Below are positions 52,755 to 62,322 of a stretch of DNA of 64,000 nt, piece by piece. A program made the position numbers and the translations under genes. Source of the DNA: Campylobacter showae. GTDB lineage: Bacteria > Campylobacterota > Campylobacteria > Campylobacterales > Campylobacteraceae. Below the pieces are notes generated by a model, which did not search any database, was not told the DNA's origin, and saw only the letters and a list, made by a program, of their open reading frames with translations. The DNA lies in assembly GCF_900573985.1 (NCBI RefSeq), contig NZ_UWOK01000001.1, positions 682,001 to 746,000 of the forward strand. The letters run 5' to 3'. Numbering within the stretch: position 1 is the first letter of the stretch; every line of letters begins with the position of its first letter.

Positions 52755-55349
52755 ATGCAAAATTTAGACAAACTTTACATCTTTACCAACTCGCGAAAGA
52801 TTCGCGAATTTAACGCGAAATTTCAAAACGAACTCGTGCCAAAAGCCATGACGATAGCGCAGTTTGAGCAAAAGGCCGTGCTGGTGCCGGGGCGCTTTGA
52901 GGCGGACGAGGCATACGCGCTGGTGCTGATGCAGCGAGCCTGCGCGAGCGTGAGAGAGGCATCCGAGCGGCTGCGCATCCCGCCCGATTTTTTTGCATTT
53001 TTAAAAAACAACGACTATCTTTTCAGCTTTTTTAAGGAGCTCGCCATCAGCAAAAAGAGTGTGGCGGATCTAAAATTTAGCGACATTTATGCCGATTACG
53101 AGGAGCATTTGGGTATCCTTGAGGCGGTGCTTGCGCGATATAAGGAGCTGCTAGCGGCCGAAAATCTATATGACGGTATCGCGCTACCTGAGATTTACCG
53201 GCTAAACGGCGGATTTGTCAAAGAATTTGGCGAGATAAATCTCGAAGTGGACGGCTTTTTGAGCGAATTTGAGTGGGAGCTGTTTGGCGAGATAGCCAAG
53301 CTAACGACGCTAAAAATCATCTTTCAAACCAGCAAATTTAACAAAAAACTGATCTCAAAACTGGCTGAAATTTCCGGCATCGAGGCGAGCGAGTTTAGCC
53401 TATACGGCGAATTTGAGCTAAATTTGAGCTCGCGCGAGCTAAAAAAAATGGGCGCCGTGCGCAAAAATTCGCTCGTTTTAAAAAGGAGTTTTGGCGCCAG
53501 GAGCTTGCAGGCGGCCTACGCGATGGCAAAGGCTAGCGAGTTCGTCGCAGAGGGCATAAAGCCCGAAAACATCGCCGTTATCTTGCCTGACGAAAGCTTT
53601 GCCGAGATCTTGCGCCTGCACGACCGCGGCAAGATGTTTAATTTTGCGATGGGCGAGAGCTTTACCCGAACGCGGTTTTTTCAAATTTTAAAGTGCATAG
53701 TAGCCGCGATAAACGACAAAATCCGCGTAAATTTGAGCGAGGATAACTACGCGAATTTTAACGAATTTGAGTTTAATCTGCATGAATTTGGCGTTGGCGG
53801 CGAGCTGTTTGCTAAATTTAAAAACGGTTTTGAAGCGCCTTGCTCGTTTGAGGATTTTAGGGCGCTTATGGAGGAGATTTTGGCGCTTGAGAGCGACCCC
53901 GCCGCAGCGCAAAAAACGCGCGAGGAGCTATTTTACGCGCAGAGTTTGGCGCGATATTTTAGCTTTACGCTGCGTCAAATTTGCGAGATATTTTTGATAA
54001 AGCTAGCGCGCTTAAGGCTTGATCACGTAGGCGGCGGCAAGATCGGCGTCATGGGCGTTTTGGAGAGTCGCGGGCTTAAATTTGAGGGCGTCATAGTGCT
54101 TGATTTTAATGACGATTTGGTGCCAAAGCGCAGCGTAAACGAGATGTTTTTAAGCTCGCGCGTGCGCCAAAAGGCAGGGCTCATCGGCTACGTAGACCGC
54201 GAAAATTTGCAGAGATTTTACTACGAGAGCCTAATCGGCGGCGCGAAAAAAGCGGCGATATGCTACGCGGCAAACGAGGAGAAAATCGCGTCGAGATTTC
54301 TCGGCGAATTTAACGCCGTGGAGGACGCGAGATTTAGAGACGAGAGCTATGCGGCGCTGTTTAACGGCGAATTTGACGCAAAGGCCGGTTTTGCGGACGA
54401 GCAGAAATTTGAGGCCGAGATGAACCCGCATCTTGACGAAAGGAGCGAGGCTAAACCTAAACAAGCAAAAACCGCCAAAGAGCGGAGTTTGTTTGAATTT
54501 GACGAAGCAGGGGGCGAGCTAAATTCGGACGCAAATTTAGTTAGTAAATTTGACGAAAACGCCGCGCAGAACAAAACGCCGAGCCAAAACCCGCGAGCGC
54601 TAAATTTTATAAAATTTACTCGAAAAACGCCCGCAAAACCTAAAATTTTCGAGCAGGATATCATCGTCAAGCACGATTTTTTCGCCATCCCGCTCTCTTT
54701 TAGCAGGCTAAACACCTATTTGCAGTGCCCGCGGCGGTATTATTACAGATATATTTTGAACGTAAAGCCGCCCGTGATGCCGCAAACGGCGTCCGCGGCG
54801 GACTTTGGCAACTCGCTACACAGGGCGCTTTTTGAGTATTACTCTAAATTTGAGAGGTTTGACCTCGCTAAATTTGAAACGGTGCTAAGGGAGCTAAACA
54901 CTCCGCCGCTAGAGCGTGAGATAACGATGATAAAGATGGAAAAATTTAAGGCCATAGAGGACGCGAGATATGAGGTGGGATGGCGCGTGCAGGGACTTGA
55001 AAAAGAGCTTGATAGTGTGTTTGCAGGCGTGCGCATAACGGGTAAAATCGACCGCATAGACGGGCGCGGCGGCGAGCTAGCGGTGATTGATTATAAAAGC
55101 GGAAAATTTGATGCTAAATCCTTGCAACTACCGTTTTACGAGGCGCTCGTGGGTAGGCCTTGCGAGGGGTACTTTTACGATCTAAAAGATAATATGAACT
55201 TGGTGGCGGGCGAGGCTAGCACGGAGGCGCTTGCAGAGGCGATCGAGCAGCTAAAATCCATCAATAATACGCCGATAAATTTCGGGGAGGCTAAGGGCGC
55301 GATGAGCGAATATGAAGACTATAAAATTTTAGTGAAAGGCGAACTATGA
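52755..55349 (+). CDS. addB: AddB-type nuclease-helicase subunit
   Basis: 864 residues. The N-terminal half is a degenerate helicase fold. The middle has VMGVLESRGLKFEGVIVLDF, typical of AddB, and the C-terminal PD-(D/E)XK nuclease domain has SFSRLNTYLQCPRRYYYRYI, FGNSLHRALFEYY and AVIDYKSGK. Together with AddA it resects double-strand breaks for recombination, and in Helicobacter and Campylobacter it aids DNA damage and host survival. Only one cysteine of the usual iron-sulfur set is seen near the nuclease. Its stop overlaps the addA start by four bases. Confidence 0.85.
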   Translation: MQNLDKLYIFTNSRKIREFNAKFQNELVPKAMTIAQFEQKAVLVPGRFEADEAYALVLMQRACASVREASERLRIPPDFFAFLKNNDYLFSFFKELAISKKSVADLKFSDIYADYEEHLGILEAVLARYKELLAAENLYDGIALPEIYRLNGGFVKEFGEINLEVDGFLSEFEWELFGEIAKLTTLKIIFQTSKFNKKLISKLAEISGIEASEFSLYGEFELNLSSRELKKMGAVRKNSLVLKRSFGARSLQAAYAMAKASEFVAEGIKPENIAVILPDESFAEILRLHDRGKMFNFAMGESFTRTRFFQILKCIVAAINDKIRVNLSEDNYANFNEFEFNLHEFGVGGELFAKFKNGFEAPCSFEDFRALMEEILALESDPAAAQKTREELFYAQSLARYFSFTLRQICEIFLIKLARLRLDHVGGGKIGVMGVLESRGLKFEGVIVLDFNDDLVPKRSVNEMFLSSRVRQKAGLIGYVDRENLQRFYYESLIGGAKKAAICYAANEEKIASRFLGEFNAVEDARFRDESYAALFNGEFDAKAGFADEQKFEAEMNPHLDERSEAKPKQAKTAKERSLFEFDEAGGELNSDANLVSKFDENAAQNKTPSQNPRALNFIKFTRKTPAKPKIFEQDIIVKHDFFAIPLSFSRLNTYLQCPRRYYYRYILNVKPPVMPQTASAADFGNSLHRALFEYYSKFERFDLAKFETVLRELNTPPLEREITMIKMEKFKAIEDARYEVGWRVQGLEKELDSVFAGVRITGKIDRIDGRGGELAVIDYKSGKFDAKSLQLPFYEALVGRPCEGYFYDLKDNMNLVAGEASTEALAEAIEQLKSINNTPINFGEAKGAMSEYEDYKILVKGEL

Positions 55350-58141
55350 AGCCGTTTTTGGCCCTCGAGGCGAGTGCGGGCAGCGGCAAGACCTTTGCGC
55401 TTAGCGTGCGTTTTATTGCGATTTTGCTATCGGGTGCCGACGCGCGCGAGATCACGGCGCTAACCTTTACCAAAAAGGCCGCCAACGAGATGAAAGAGCG
55501 CATCGTGCAGACCTTTTTGCGGCTCGAGGAAAAGGGCGCGGAGCTAGTCGAGCTGGAGCAAATTTTGGGCGCGGGCAGGGATGAAATTTTAGCCTTGCGC
55601 GACGCGCGGGCGACTCATTTTTTAGAAAGCGATCTAAAAATCGGCACGTTTGACTCATTTTTTGTGGGCATCTTGCGCAGCTTTTGTTTAAATTTGGGAC
55701 TAAGCGCGGATTTTGAAGTGAGCGAAAATTTAAACGAGCTGCAGCGGGGCGAGTTTGTCGCGAGCGTAAGCAAGGATATGCGGCTATTAAAAGCGCTTGC
55801 GAATTTGATAGCGACGGCCGAGCGCAGTCAGAGTAGCTTTTTTGAGAGCTTGGAGATGTTTTACGAAAATTTCGGCGAGCTAAAAAGCAGCGAAAATGCG
55901 GCGTTTCCAAACGAAAGCGGCGTTGCAGCAGCGCTAAGAAATATGCGCGAATACGTCCTAGCTAGAGGCGGCGGCAAAGACGCGCAAAGCGCCGTGAAAG
56001 AGGGGAGCCCCGGCGAAATTTTAGCTCGCTCTTTTATGTCGCGCGCAAGCCTTGATTATCGCACGTTTTCTAAAATTTATACGCCGGAGCTCGACGAGAT
56101 GTTTTTTGAGTTAAAAGCGCGGCTAAAGCGATATTTCGACGCGCTAGAAGAGTATAAAATCGCCGAGCTGGCTAGATTTTTAAAAATCTACAAAGAGTGC
56201 AAAATCTCGCTAAACAAAAGGCTAAATTCGCTCGCATTTAGCGACGTGACGCGCCTAGTTTACGAGCTTTTACGAGGCGGCGAGACGGACGCGCAGATGC
56301 TTTATTTTAGGCTCGACGGACGGATAAATCACTTGCTCATCGACGAGTTTCAAGACACCAACGTCGCGCAGTACGAGATCATGCGTCCGCTCATCGAAGA
56401 AATCGTCGCTGGATACGGACAAAACGGGCTTGGCAGCTTTTTTTACGTCGGCGACGTAAAACAGAGTATTTACCGTTTTCGCGGCGGTAAAAAGGAGCTT
56501 TTTGCTAAACTGATGCGAGATTTTCCGCAGATCAAAGCGCAAAATTTGGAGGTAAATTACCGTAGCAAAAAGGCGCTAGTGAGATTTACGAATGCCGTAT
56601 TTGTAGGCAAAATCGAAAATTTTAAACCGCAAAGAACGCCCCAAAAAGAGGGCGAACGAGTAAATTTGGTGGGGCAGATGCCGTATTTTGAGGCACAGGA
56701 GGACGATCTTGGCTTCGTGCGGGTAAGTAGCGGCGATGATGTGGCGGTAGAGGCGGCGCAGCAGGTTAAATTTCTCCTGCAAAAAGGGGTCTGCGAGGAC
56801 GATATCACCGTGCTTTGCTGGAAAAATGACGATATAAATAAAATCTCAAATTTGCTCGACGAAGCCGGCATAAAAAGCGTGAGCGAGGGCGTGACGGCGC
56901 TGCTAGCGAGCAAAAACGCGCGCGCAGTAGCGGAATATGCTAAATTTTGCCTATTCGGCGAGCGAATTTACAAGCTAAATACCGAGGCGATCCTAGACGT
57001 AAACGCCGTAAAACTAAGCGTAAATCCGCAAAAATCGGCGCTTGAGAGCTTGCACTATCTAGCGGGTAGGCTCGGCGTAGATATGAGCGACGCGGACGTT
57101 TTGCGGCTACTTGAGCTAGCGCAGCCGTATTCAAATTTGACCGAGTTTATTTATAATCTTGATAGATTTGAAGCTAAAGCGAGCGCAAAAAGCGGCGAGG
57201 GCGTGAAAATAATGACCGTGCATAAGTCAAAGGGGCTGGAGTTTGAAAACGTGATCGTGTGCGATAAAATGGGCGCCGGACGGCATGACGGGTCAAATTT
57301 CATCGCGGAATACGACGCGGATACAGGCTCCTGGCAGGTGCGACACAATGTCAAAAAACAGTGTATCGACGAGGATTTTGCAAGGCTAAAAGAAAAGGCG
57401 GCGCGGCTCGAGCGTGAAGAGGATATGAACAAGCTCTACGTCGCGCTAACGCGGGCTATCAGCGGGCTAATCATCGTAAAAAAAACGGGTGCAAACGGCA
57501 GAAATCCGAGCTTTTTTGGGGCGTACGAGAGTAGCGGCGAGGTTATAGAGTATCTTGATTTGGCTGATTTTAGCTTCGGCGAACCCACTCCTAGCAAGGC
57601 GCGAAATTTGATGTCAGCGGGCAAATTCGAGCCTATAGAGCTAGCTCAAATTTCAAAGCAAATCGTAGATGAAAGGCCAAAATCCGAGGGCAAAAATCAA
57701 AAGGCGATTTATTTTGGTTTGGCGCTGCACTATCTGCTTGAAATGGCGGAAAAATTTGACGAGAGCTCACTAAAAACTGCGCAAATTTCGATGCGAAACG
57801 CTTTTCATAAATTTTTGGACGAGGGCGAGCTGGATGAAATTTACGCGCGCGGGCTAAATTTGATAAACGAGCCTAAATTTAAACAGATGACGCAGGCGAA
57901 GAGAGTGTTTAAAGAGCAGCCTTTACGCTTTGAGGGCGCACTAAAGCAGCTTGACTTGCTCTGCGTTGGCGAAACCGAAATCTGCGTGATCGACTATAAA
58001 ACGAGCGATAAAAATATAGATGAAAATATCGCGCAGGTTGAGGAGTATAAAAAAATATTGGCTCAAATTTATCCGAATTTGAGCGTGAGGGCGGCGATAT
58101 TTTACGCTTTACGGGACGAAATTCGAAGCATTAATATTTAA
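55346..58141 (+). CDS. addA: AddA-type UvrD-family helicase-nuclease subunit
   Basis: 931 residues. Walker A is LEASAGSGKTFALSVRF, motif Ia/II includes LTFTKKAANEM and LLIDEFQDTN, and the UvrD C-terminal motifs KIMTVHKSKGLEF and KLYVALTRAISGL follow. The C-terminal nuclease domain has GLALHYLLEMAE and CVIDYKTSDKN. It is the ATP-driven motor of AddAB. The ATG overlaps the addB stop, so the complex is made together. The next genes are ribosomal, after a palindrome. Confidence 0.9.
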   Translation: MKPFLALEASAGSGKTFALSVRFIAILLSGADAREITALTFTKKAANEMKERIVQTFLRLEEKGAELVELEQILGAGRDEILALRDARATHFLESDLKIGTFDSFFVGILRSFCLNLGLSADFEVSENLNELQRGEFVASVSKDMRLLKALANLIATAERSQSSFFESLEMFYENFGELKSSENAAFPNESGVAAALRNMREYVLARGGGKDAQSAVKEGSPGEILARSFMSRASLDYRTFSKIYTPELDEMFFELKARLKRYFDALEEYKIAELARFLKIYKECKISLNKRLNSLAFSDVTRLVYELLRGGETDAQMLYFRLDGRINHLLIDEFQDTNVAQYEIMRPLIEEIVAGYGQNGLGSFFYVGDVKQSIYRFRGGKKELFAKLMRDFPQIKAQNLEVNYRSKKALVRFTNAVFVGKIENFKPQRTPQKEGERVNLVGQMPYFEAQEDDLGFVRVSSGDDVAVEAAQQVKFLLQKGVCEDDITVLCWKNDDINKISNLLDEAGIKSVSEGVTALLASKNARAVAEYAKFCLFGERIYKLNTEAILDVNAVKLSVNPQKSALESLHYLAGRLGVDMSDADVLRLLELAQPYSNLTEFIYNLDRFEAKASAKSGEGVKIMTVHKSKGLEFENVIVCDKMGAGRHDGSNFIAEYDADTGSWQVRHNVKKQCIDEDFARLKEKAARLEREEDMNKLYVALTRAISGLIIVKKTGANGRNPSFFGAYESSGEVIEYLDLADFSFGEPTPSKARNLMSAGKFEPIELAQISKQIVDERPKSEGKNQKAIYFGLALHYLLEMAEKFDESSLKTAQISMRNAFHKFLDEGELDEIYARGLNLINEPKFKQMTQAKRVFKEQPLRFEGALKQLDLLCVGETEICVIDYKTSDKNIDENIAQVEEYKKILAQIYPNLSVRAAIFYALRDEIRSINI

Positions 58142-58143
58142 AT

Positions 58144-58162
58144 ATAGCTTAAATTAAGCTAT
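58144..58162. terminator. Short palindrome after addA
   Basis: ATAGCTTAA (58144-58152) and TTAAGCTAT (58154-58162) are perfectly inverted around one base, so the RNA stem can form with a few bases opened as loop. It lies two bases after the addA stop, ahead of rplM. It may end addAB transcripts or be a protein site; no U-tract follows. Confidence 0.4.
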
Positions 58163-58216
58163 CTGTAAGGTGCATTTGAATACAATCACGACTTAAAATT
58201 ATCTAAAGGGTAAGAA

Positions 58217-58645
58217 ATGACGAAAATAACAAAACCAAACGAAGTGGAGCGCGAGTGGGTCGTGCTTGACGCGGCAGGCAAGCGTTTTGGTAGATTGCTA
58301 ACCGAGGTAGCTACGCTACTTCGCGGTAAGCATAAACCAAATTTCACTCCGAATGTCGATTGCGGCGATTACGTTATCATAATCAACGCTTCTAAAGCCG
58401 AATTTACGGGTAACAATAAAGGCGAGCAAAAGCTTTACCACCGCCATTCGGGATATTTTGGTAGCACGAAGAGCGAGAAATTCGGCGAGCTTTTAGCTGA
58501 CAAACCTGAAAAACTGTTCAAGCTAGCCGTTCGCGGAATGCTTCCAAAAACAAAACTCGGTAGAGAGATGATAAAAAAACTAAAAGTTTACGCCGGCAGC
58601 GAGCATCCGCACACGGCTCAAATAGCTAAAAAAGAAGGAAAATAA
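58217..58645 (+). CDS. rplM: 50S ribosomal protein L13
   Basis: 142 residues. Typical L13 segments are [40 protein letters not shown] and [30 protein letters not shown] lies before the ATG, and a -10-like TACAAT is found near 58180. It is followed by rpsI after two bases. Confidence 0.96.
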   Translation: MTKITKPNEVEREWVVLDAAGKRFGRLLTEVATLLRGKHKPNFTPNVDCGDYVIIINASKAEFTGNNKGEQKLYHRHSGYFGSTKSEKFGELLADKPEKLFKLAVRGMLPKTKLGREMIKKLKVYAGSEHPHTAQIAKKEGK

Positions 58646-58647
58646 TC

Positions 58648-59037
58648 ATGGCGAAAGTTTATGCAACCGGTAAAAGAAAAACTGCCGTAGCAAAAGTCTG
58701 GATAAAACCGGGCAGCGGTAAAATTTTAGTAAACGGACTTGATCTAAACACTTGGCTCGGCGGACACGAGGCTATCAAACTAAAAGTGGTTCAACCTCTG
58801 CTTTTAACAAAACAAGAAGGTTCTGTAGACGTAACCGCAACGACTCTAGGCGGCGGATACTCTGCTCAGGCTGAGGCGCTAAGACACGGCATTTCAAGAG
58901 CATTGGCTCTATTTGATACCGACTTTAGAGCAACCCTAAAACCAAAAGGCCTACTAACTCGCGACTCACGCGTTGTCGAGCGTAAGAAATTCGGTAGAAG
59001 AAAAGCTAGAAGAAGCCCGCAATTCTCTAAACGCTAA
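58648..59037 (+). CDS. rpsI: 30S ribosomal protein S9
   Basis: 129 residues. S9 signatures are [40 protein letters not shown] and the basic tail [13 protein letters not shown]. It is cotranscribed with rplM in the conserved L13-S9 pair. Confidence 0.96.
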   Translation: MAKVYATGKRKTAVAKVWIKPGSGKILVNGLDLNTWLGGHEAIKLKVVQPLLLTKQEGSVDVTATTLGGGYSAQAEALRHGISRALALFDTDFRATLKPKGLLTRDSRVVERKKFGRRKARRSPQFSKR

Positions 59038-59181
59038 TAGTTTTGAGAGCGGTGCGAATTTAAGGTGCATTGATATTTATGATTATTTAATTATATTTTC
59101 TATAAATATCAAATGTTAAAACGAAATTTATAATTTTTGTGATATTATTAAAAAATACATTTCACCATGAAAGGATTTTCT

Positions 59182-60183
59182 ATGAGAAAGATTGCTATTG
59201 CTTTAGTTGCTGCTACAGCTCTTTTTGCTGCTGATTCAGCTTACAATTACGAACTAACTCCGACAATAGGCGGCGTTCATCCTGAAGGAAATTTGGGAAC
59301 AAATGAGCAGTCGGCTATCGGTTTAAGAATCGGAAGAAACCTTGAGAATTTCTTTATAGACCACGTAGAACTCGGTCTTAGCCACACTAACAAGATAAGA
59401 GAGTATGGCGTAGACGGAAAGGCTACTAGATATTTCGTTAATGCTATTAAAGATTTCGGTCTAACTGAAAAACTATCTCTTTACGGCTTGCTTGGTGCAG
59501 GATATGAAGATGTCTCAAAAAAATTCGTCAAAAACGATGACGGTGGCTTCGGTCAATACGGCCTTGGTTTGAGATATCAAATTACCGATAACTTTGCCCT
59601 ACGCGCTGAAGCAGTAGATGCTATTAAATTTGAGCATGCAGATCACAACCTATTCTATACGCTAGGTTTTGCAGTTGGCTTCGGTGCTAAAAATGCTCCT
59701 GTAGTTGCAGAAGCTCCAAAAGTTGAGGCAGCTCCAGCTCCTGTAAGCCTTGACGATGACAACGACGGCGTTTTAAACGATGTTGATCAATGCCCAAATA
59801 CACCGGCTGGCGTAGTAGTTGACGAGACTGGATGCGAGAAGGTTATCGTTCTTAGAGATATTGGTGTAAACTTCGCATTCGACAGCTACAAAATAACTCC
59901 AAAATATCTTGAGGAGATCAAGAAAGTAGCTAACTTTATGGGTGAAAACCCGGGCTACCGCGTAGTTCTAAGCGGACATACAGACAGCGTTGGTGCTGAA
60001 GCTTACAACCAAAAGCTATCTGAAAAAAGAGCAAATGCAGTTGCTAAAGCTCTTGAAGAACTTGGCGTAAGCGCAGACAAGATCACTGCTGTAGGATACG
60101 GCGAGCTTAAACCTGTCGCTTCAAATAAAACAAAAGAAGGACGCGCTGAGAATAGACGCGTTGAAGCTAGATTTAATAAATAA
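59182..60183 (+). CDS. OmpA-family outer membrane protein, CadF-like
   Basis: 333 residues from the ATG at 59182 (AAAGGATTTTCT upstream; an earlier ATG at 59167 is less likely). A signal peptide (MRKIAIALVAATALFAA) leads to an eight-stranded beta-barrel domain (about 20-170), a proline/alanine-rich linker, a thrombospondin-3-like calcium segment (DDDNDGVLNDVDQCPNTPAG) and a C-terminal OmpA peptidoglycan-binding domain (SGHTDSVGAEAYNQKLSEKR). The gene is in the place of C. jejuni cadF, the fibronectin-binding adhesin. At the spot where C. jejuni CadF has FRLS, this protein reads YQIT, so fibronectin binding is uncertain. Confidence 0.85.
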   Translation: MRKIAIALVAATALFAADSAYNYELTPTIGGVHPEGNLGTNEQSAIGLRIGRNLENFFIDHVELGLSHTNKIREYGVDGKATRYFVNAIKDFGLTEKLSLYGLLGAGYEDVSKKFVKNDDGGFGQYGLGLRYQITDNFALRAEAVDAIKFEHADHNLFYTLGFAVGFGAKNAPVVAEAPKVEAAPAPVSLDDDNDGVLNDVDQCPNTPAGVVVDETGCEKVIVLRDIGVNFAFDSYKITPKYLEEIKKVANFMGENPGYRVVLSGHTDSVGAEAYNQKLSEKRANAVAKALEELGVSADKITAVGYGELKPVASNKTKEGRAENRRVEARFNK

Positions 60184-60203
60184 TTAGCCTAGCTTAATAA
60201 TGC

Positions 60204-61031
60204 ATGGATGAGATTAAATTCGAACTTATTTGGTCGTTAATCTCGTCCTATTCTTTAAAAATTTTAGGTTCTATCGCCATCTTGCTTATCGGCAAATGGC
60301 TAGTAGCTAAAATCTCAAATCTTATATCAAAATTAATCATTTCCCCTAGACTTGACGAAACTCTTTCGAGTTTTTTACTAAATATCATCAAAACGCTTCT
60401 CATGGCTTTTGTAATTATAGCTGCGATCGCAAATTTGGGTGTAGAGACATCTATGTTTGTTGCTGCGCTAGGTGCCATCGGTCTTGCTATCGGTATGGCG
60501 TTTAAAGATACCTTTTCAAATATCGGTGCAGGGTTTTTGATAATATTTTTTAGGCCGTTTAAACTCAAAGATCACATAGAGGTCGCAGGCGTGCAAGGCG
60601 TAGTCAAAGAGATCAATATGTTTAGCACCGTTTTACGTACAGCCGATCACAAAACCATCATTATCCCAAACGGACGCATCATAAGTAGCAATATAATCAA
60701 CTTCTCAAAAGAGGGCACTAGACGCGTCGAGCTCGTGTTTTGCATAGATTATAAAGACGATTTAAAGCTTGTAAAAGAGATTATTTTAAACCTAGCCAAC
60801 GAAAACAAAAAAATCCTAAAAGAGCCAAAGCCATTCGTTGGCGTCGGAAGTTTGGGTGAAAATAGCGTAAATTTGACCGCCAGATTTTGGTGCGCGAGCA
60901 GTGATTTTTCGGATGTGCAGTTTGCTATGCTAGAGAGCGTTAAGCTTGCATTCGACGCCCAAGGCATCTCTATACCATCGCCGCAGCTTAGAATCCGCTA
61001 TCAGGATAAAAAACAAGACAATCAAATTTGA
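60204..61031 (+). CDS. mscS: Small mechanosensitive channel MscS
   Basis: 275 residues. Three membrane helices are followed by the MscS core: helix 3 ALGAIGLAIGMAFKDTFSNI and GAGFLIIFFRPFKLKDHIEV, then the vestibule region with IIIPNGRIISSNIINFS. The channel releases solutes on hypo-osmotic shock. It starts 20 bases after the cadF-like gene, so the two may share transcripts. Confidence 0.9.
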   Translation: MDEIKFELIWSLISSYSLKILGSIAILLIGKWLVAKISNLISKLIISPRLDETLSSFLLNIIKTLLMAFVIIAAIANLGVETSMFVAALGAIGLAIGMAFKDTFSNIGAGFLIIFFRPFKLKDHIEVAGVQGVVKEINMFSTVLRTADHKTIIIPNGRIISSNIINFSKEGTRRVELVFCIDYKDDLKLVKEIILNLANENKKILKEPKPFVGVGSLGENSVNLTARFWCASSDFSDVQFAMLESVKLAFDAQGISIPSPQLRIRYQDKKQDNQI

Positions 61032-61508
61032 TTTGCTTGATTGCACGGTTTTCCTTGGTTCTTTGACTTTTTTGTGTGGTATGTTGTAGATTGGTCTTAT
61101 GCTCGCATCCTATTTGGTTCCATAAGGCAAATAGATTAAATTTGATCCAAAATCAATACCGCACAAGCCCTTTAAAAATGTACAAATTTTGACGTATAGC
61201 TTATCTATCGTATTGCGAAATTTAAATTTCGCCACTTTCGCTAAATTTAAAATCTAATTCATATTTTAAAGTCAAATTTGACAGCATAAACATTTTAACA
61301 AATCTGTAATTTTGGTGCCCCAGAGCGTGGTCGCATAAAATTTAGTCCAAAGCCAAAAAGCATAAATTTAAAAAATAAAAATTTGCAAAAGCTATCTTAA
61401 GGCAAATTTTAAAATACAAAAAGTAAAATCAAAGTTTATTAAAACGTAAATTCGGCGCTAAAATGCTGTCAAATTTGCAACATCAAAATAAAAAATGAAA
61501 GAAGTAAA
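61032..61508. other. AT-rich intergenic stretch
   Basis: No supported gene, tRNA or long hairpin on either strand. AAATTT words are frequent, and the last 100 bases are A-rich and should hold the gph promoter. Confidence 0.55.
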
Positions 61509-62159
61509 ATGAAAAAAACCATACTTTTTGACCTCGACGGTACGCTCATCGACTCGACGCCTGCGATCCTTGATGGATTTGGCGCGGCTTTTCTCGCTCA
61601 CGGCGAACCCACGCCAAACCCTGAAGCCGTCAAAGCTCTAGTCGGCCATCCGCTTGATTTTATGTTTGCCGGGCTTGGCGCTCCGACGCATCTCGTGCCT
61701 GATTATATCGCAGCGTACAAGGCACGATACGAGCAGATTTTTTTAGAACAAACATCGCTACTTGAGGGCGCGGCTGGTGCGTTATCGCTTGCTAGCGAGG
61801 TTGCGGACGTTGGCGTCGTGACAACGAAAACGTCGAAATTTTCAGTCATTTTGCTTGAGCACTTGGGCGTTATGAAATTTATCAAAACCGTGATCGGCAG
61901 AGACGACGTAGTAAATCCAAAACCAGACCCAGAGCCTATAAACACGGCCCTTGAGCGCCTAGGCAAAACGAGCGCGCAGGATAAGGCGAGCGCTTTTATG
62001 ATCGGTGATACGACGATGGATCTAGAGGCGGCGAAGCGTGCCGGGATTGCTGGCGTCGGGCTAGTTTGCGGCTATGGCAATGAGGCTGATTTACGCGGGC
62101 ACTCAAATTTGATCTTTAAAAACGCATTTGAAGCGGTTAAATTTATAGCAGGTAGATGA
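61509..62159 (+). CDS. gph: Phosphoglycolate phosphatase-like HAD hydrolase
   Basis: 216 residues. HAD motif I is LFDLDGTLIDSTPAILDGF, motif II VGVVTTKTSKFS and motif III VNPKPDPEPINTALERLG with FMIGDTTMDLEAAKRAGI. This is the Gph/PGP subfamily with an alpha-helical cap. It probably dephosphorylates 2-phosphoglycolate or a related sugar phosphate. It is in the place of C. jejuni Cj1477c. AAGAAGTAAA precedes the start. Confidence 0.82.
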   Translation: MKKTILFDLDGTLIDSTPAILDGFGAAFLAHGEPTPNPEAVKALVGHPLDFMFAGLGAPTHLVPDYIAAYKARYEQIFLEQTSLLEGAAGALSLASEVADVGVVTTKTSKFSVILLEHLGVMKFIKTVIGRDDVVNPKPDPEPINTALERLGKTSAQDKASAFMIGDTTMDLEAAKRAGIAGVGLVCGYGNEADLRGHSNLIFKNAFEAVKFIAGR

Positions 62160-62322
62160 GCTTGGCTTGCGGCCGTATCGGTTAAATTTAACGATCAAAG
62201 CCTATGTCTAGGCTTACTAAACGATTATTTTTTCTATTGTGTTGCGTTAGAATTTAGCCGCTCGCGGGGCAAAAAATAAGTCAAATTTGCGGCAAGCTCA
62301 CAAGCAAAAAGGTAAATTTTAC

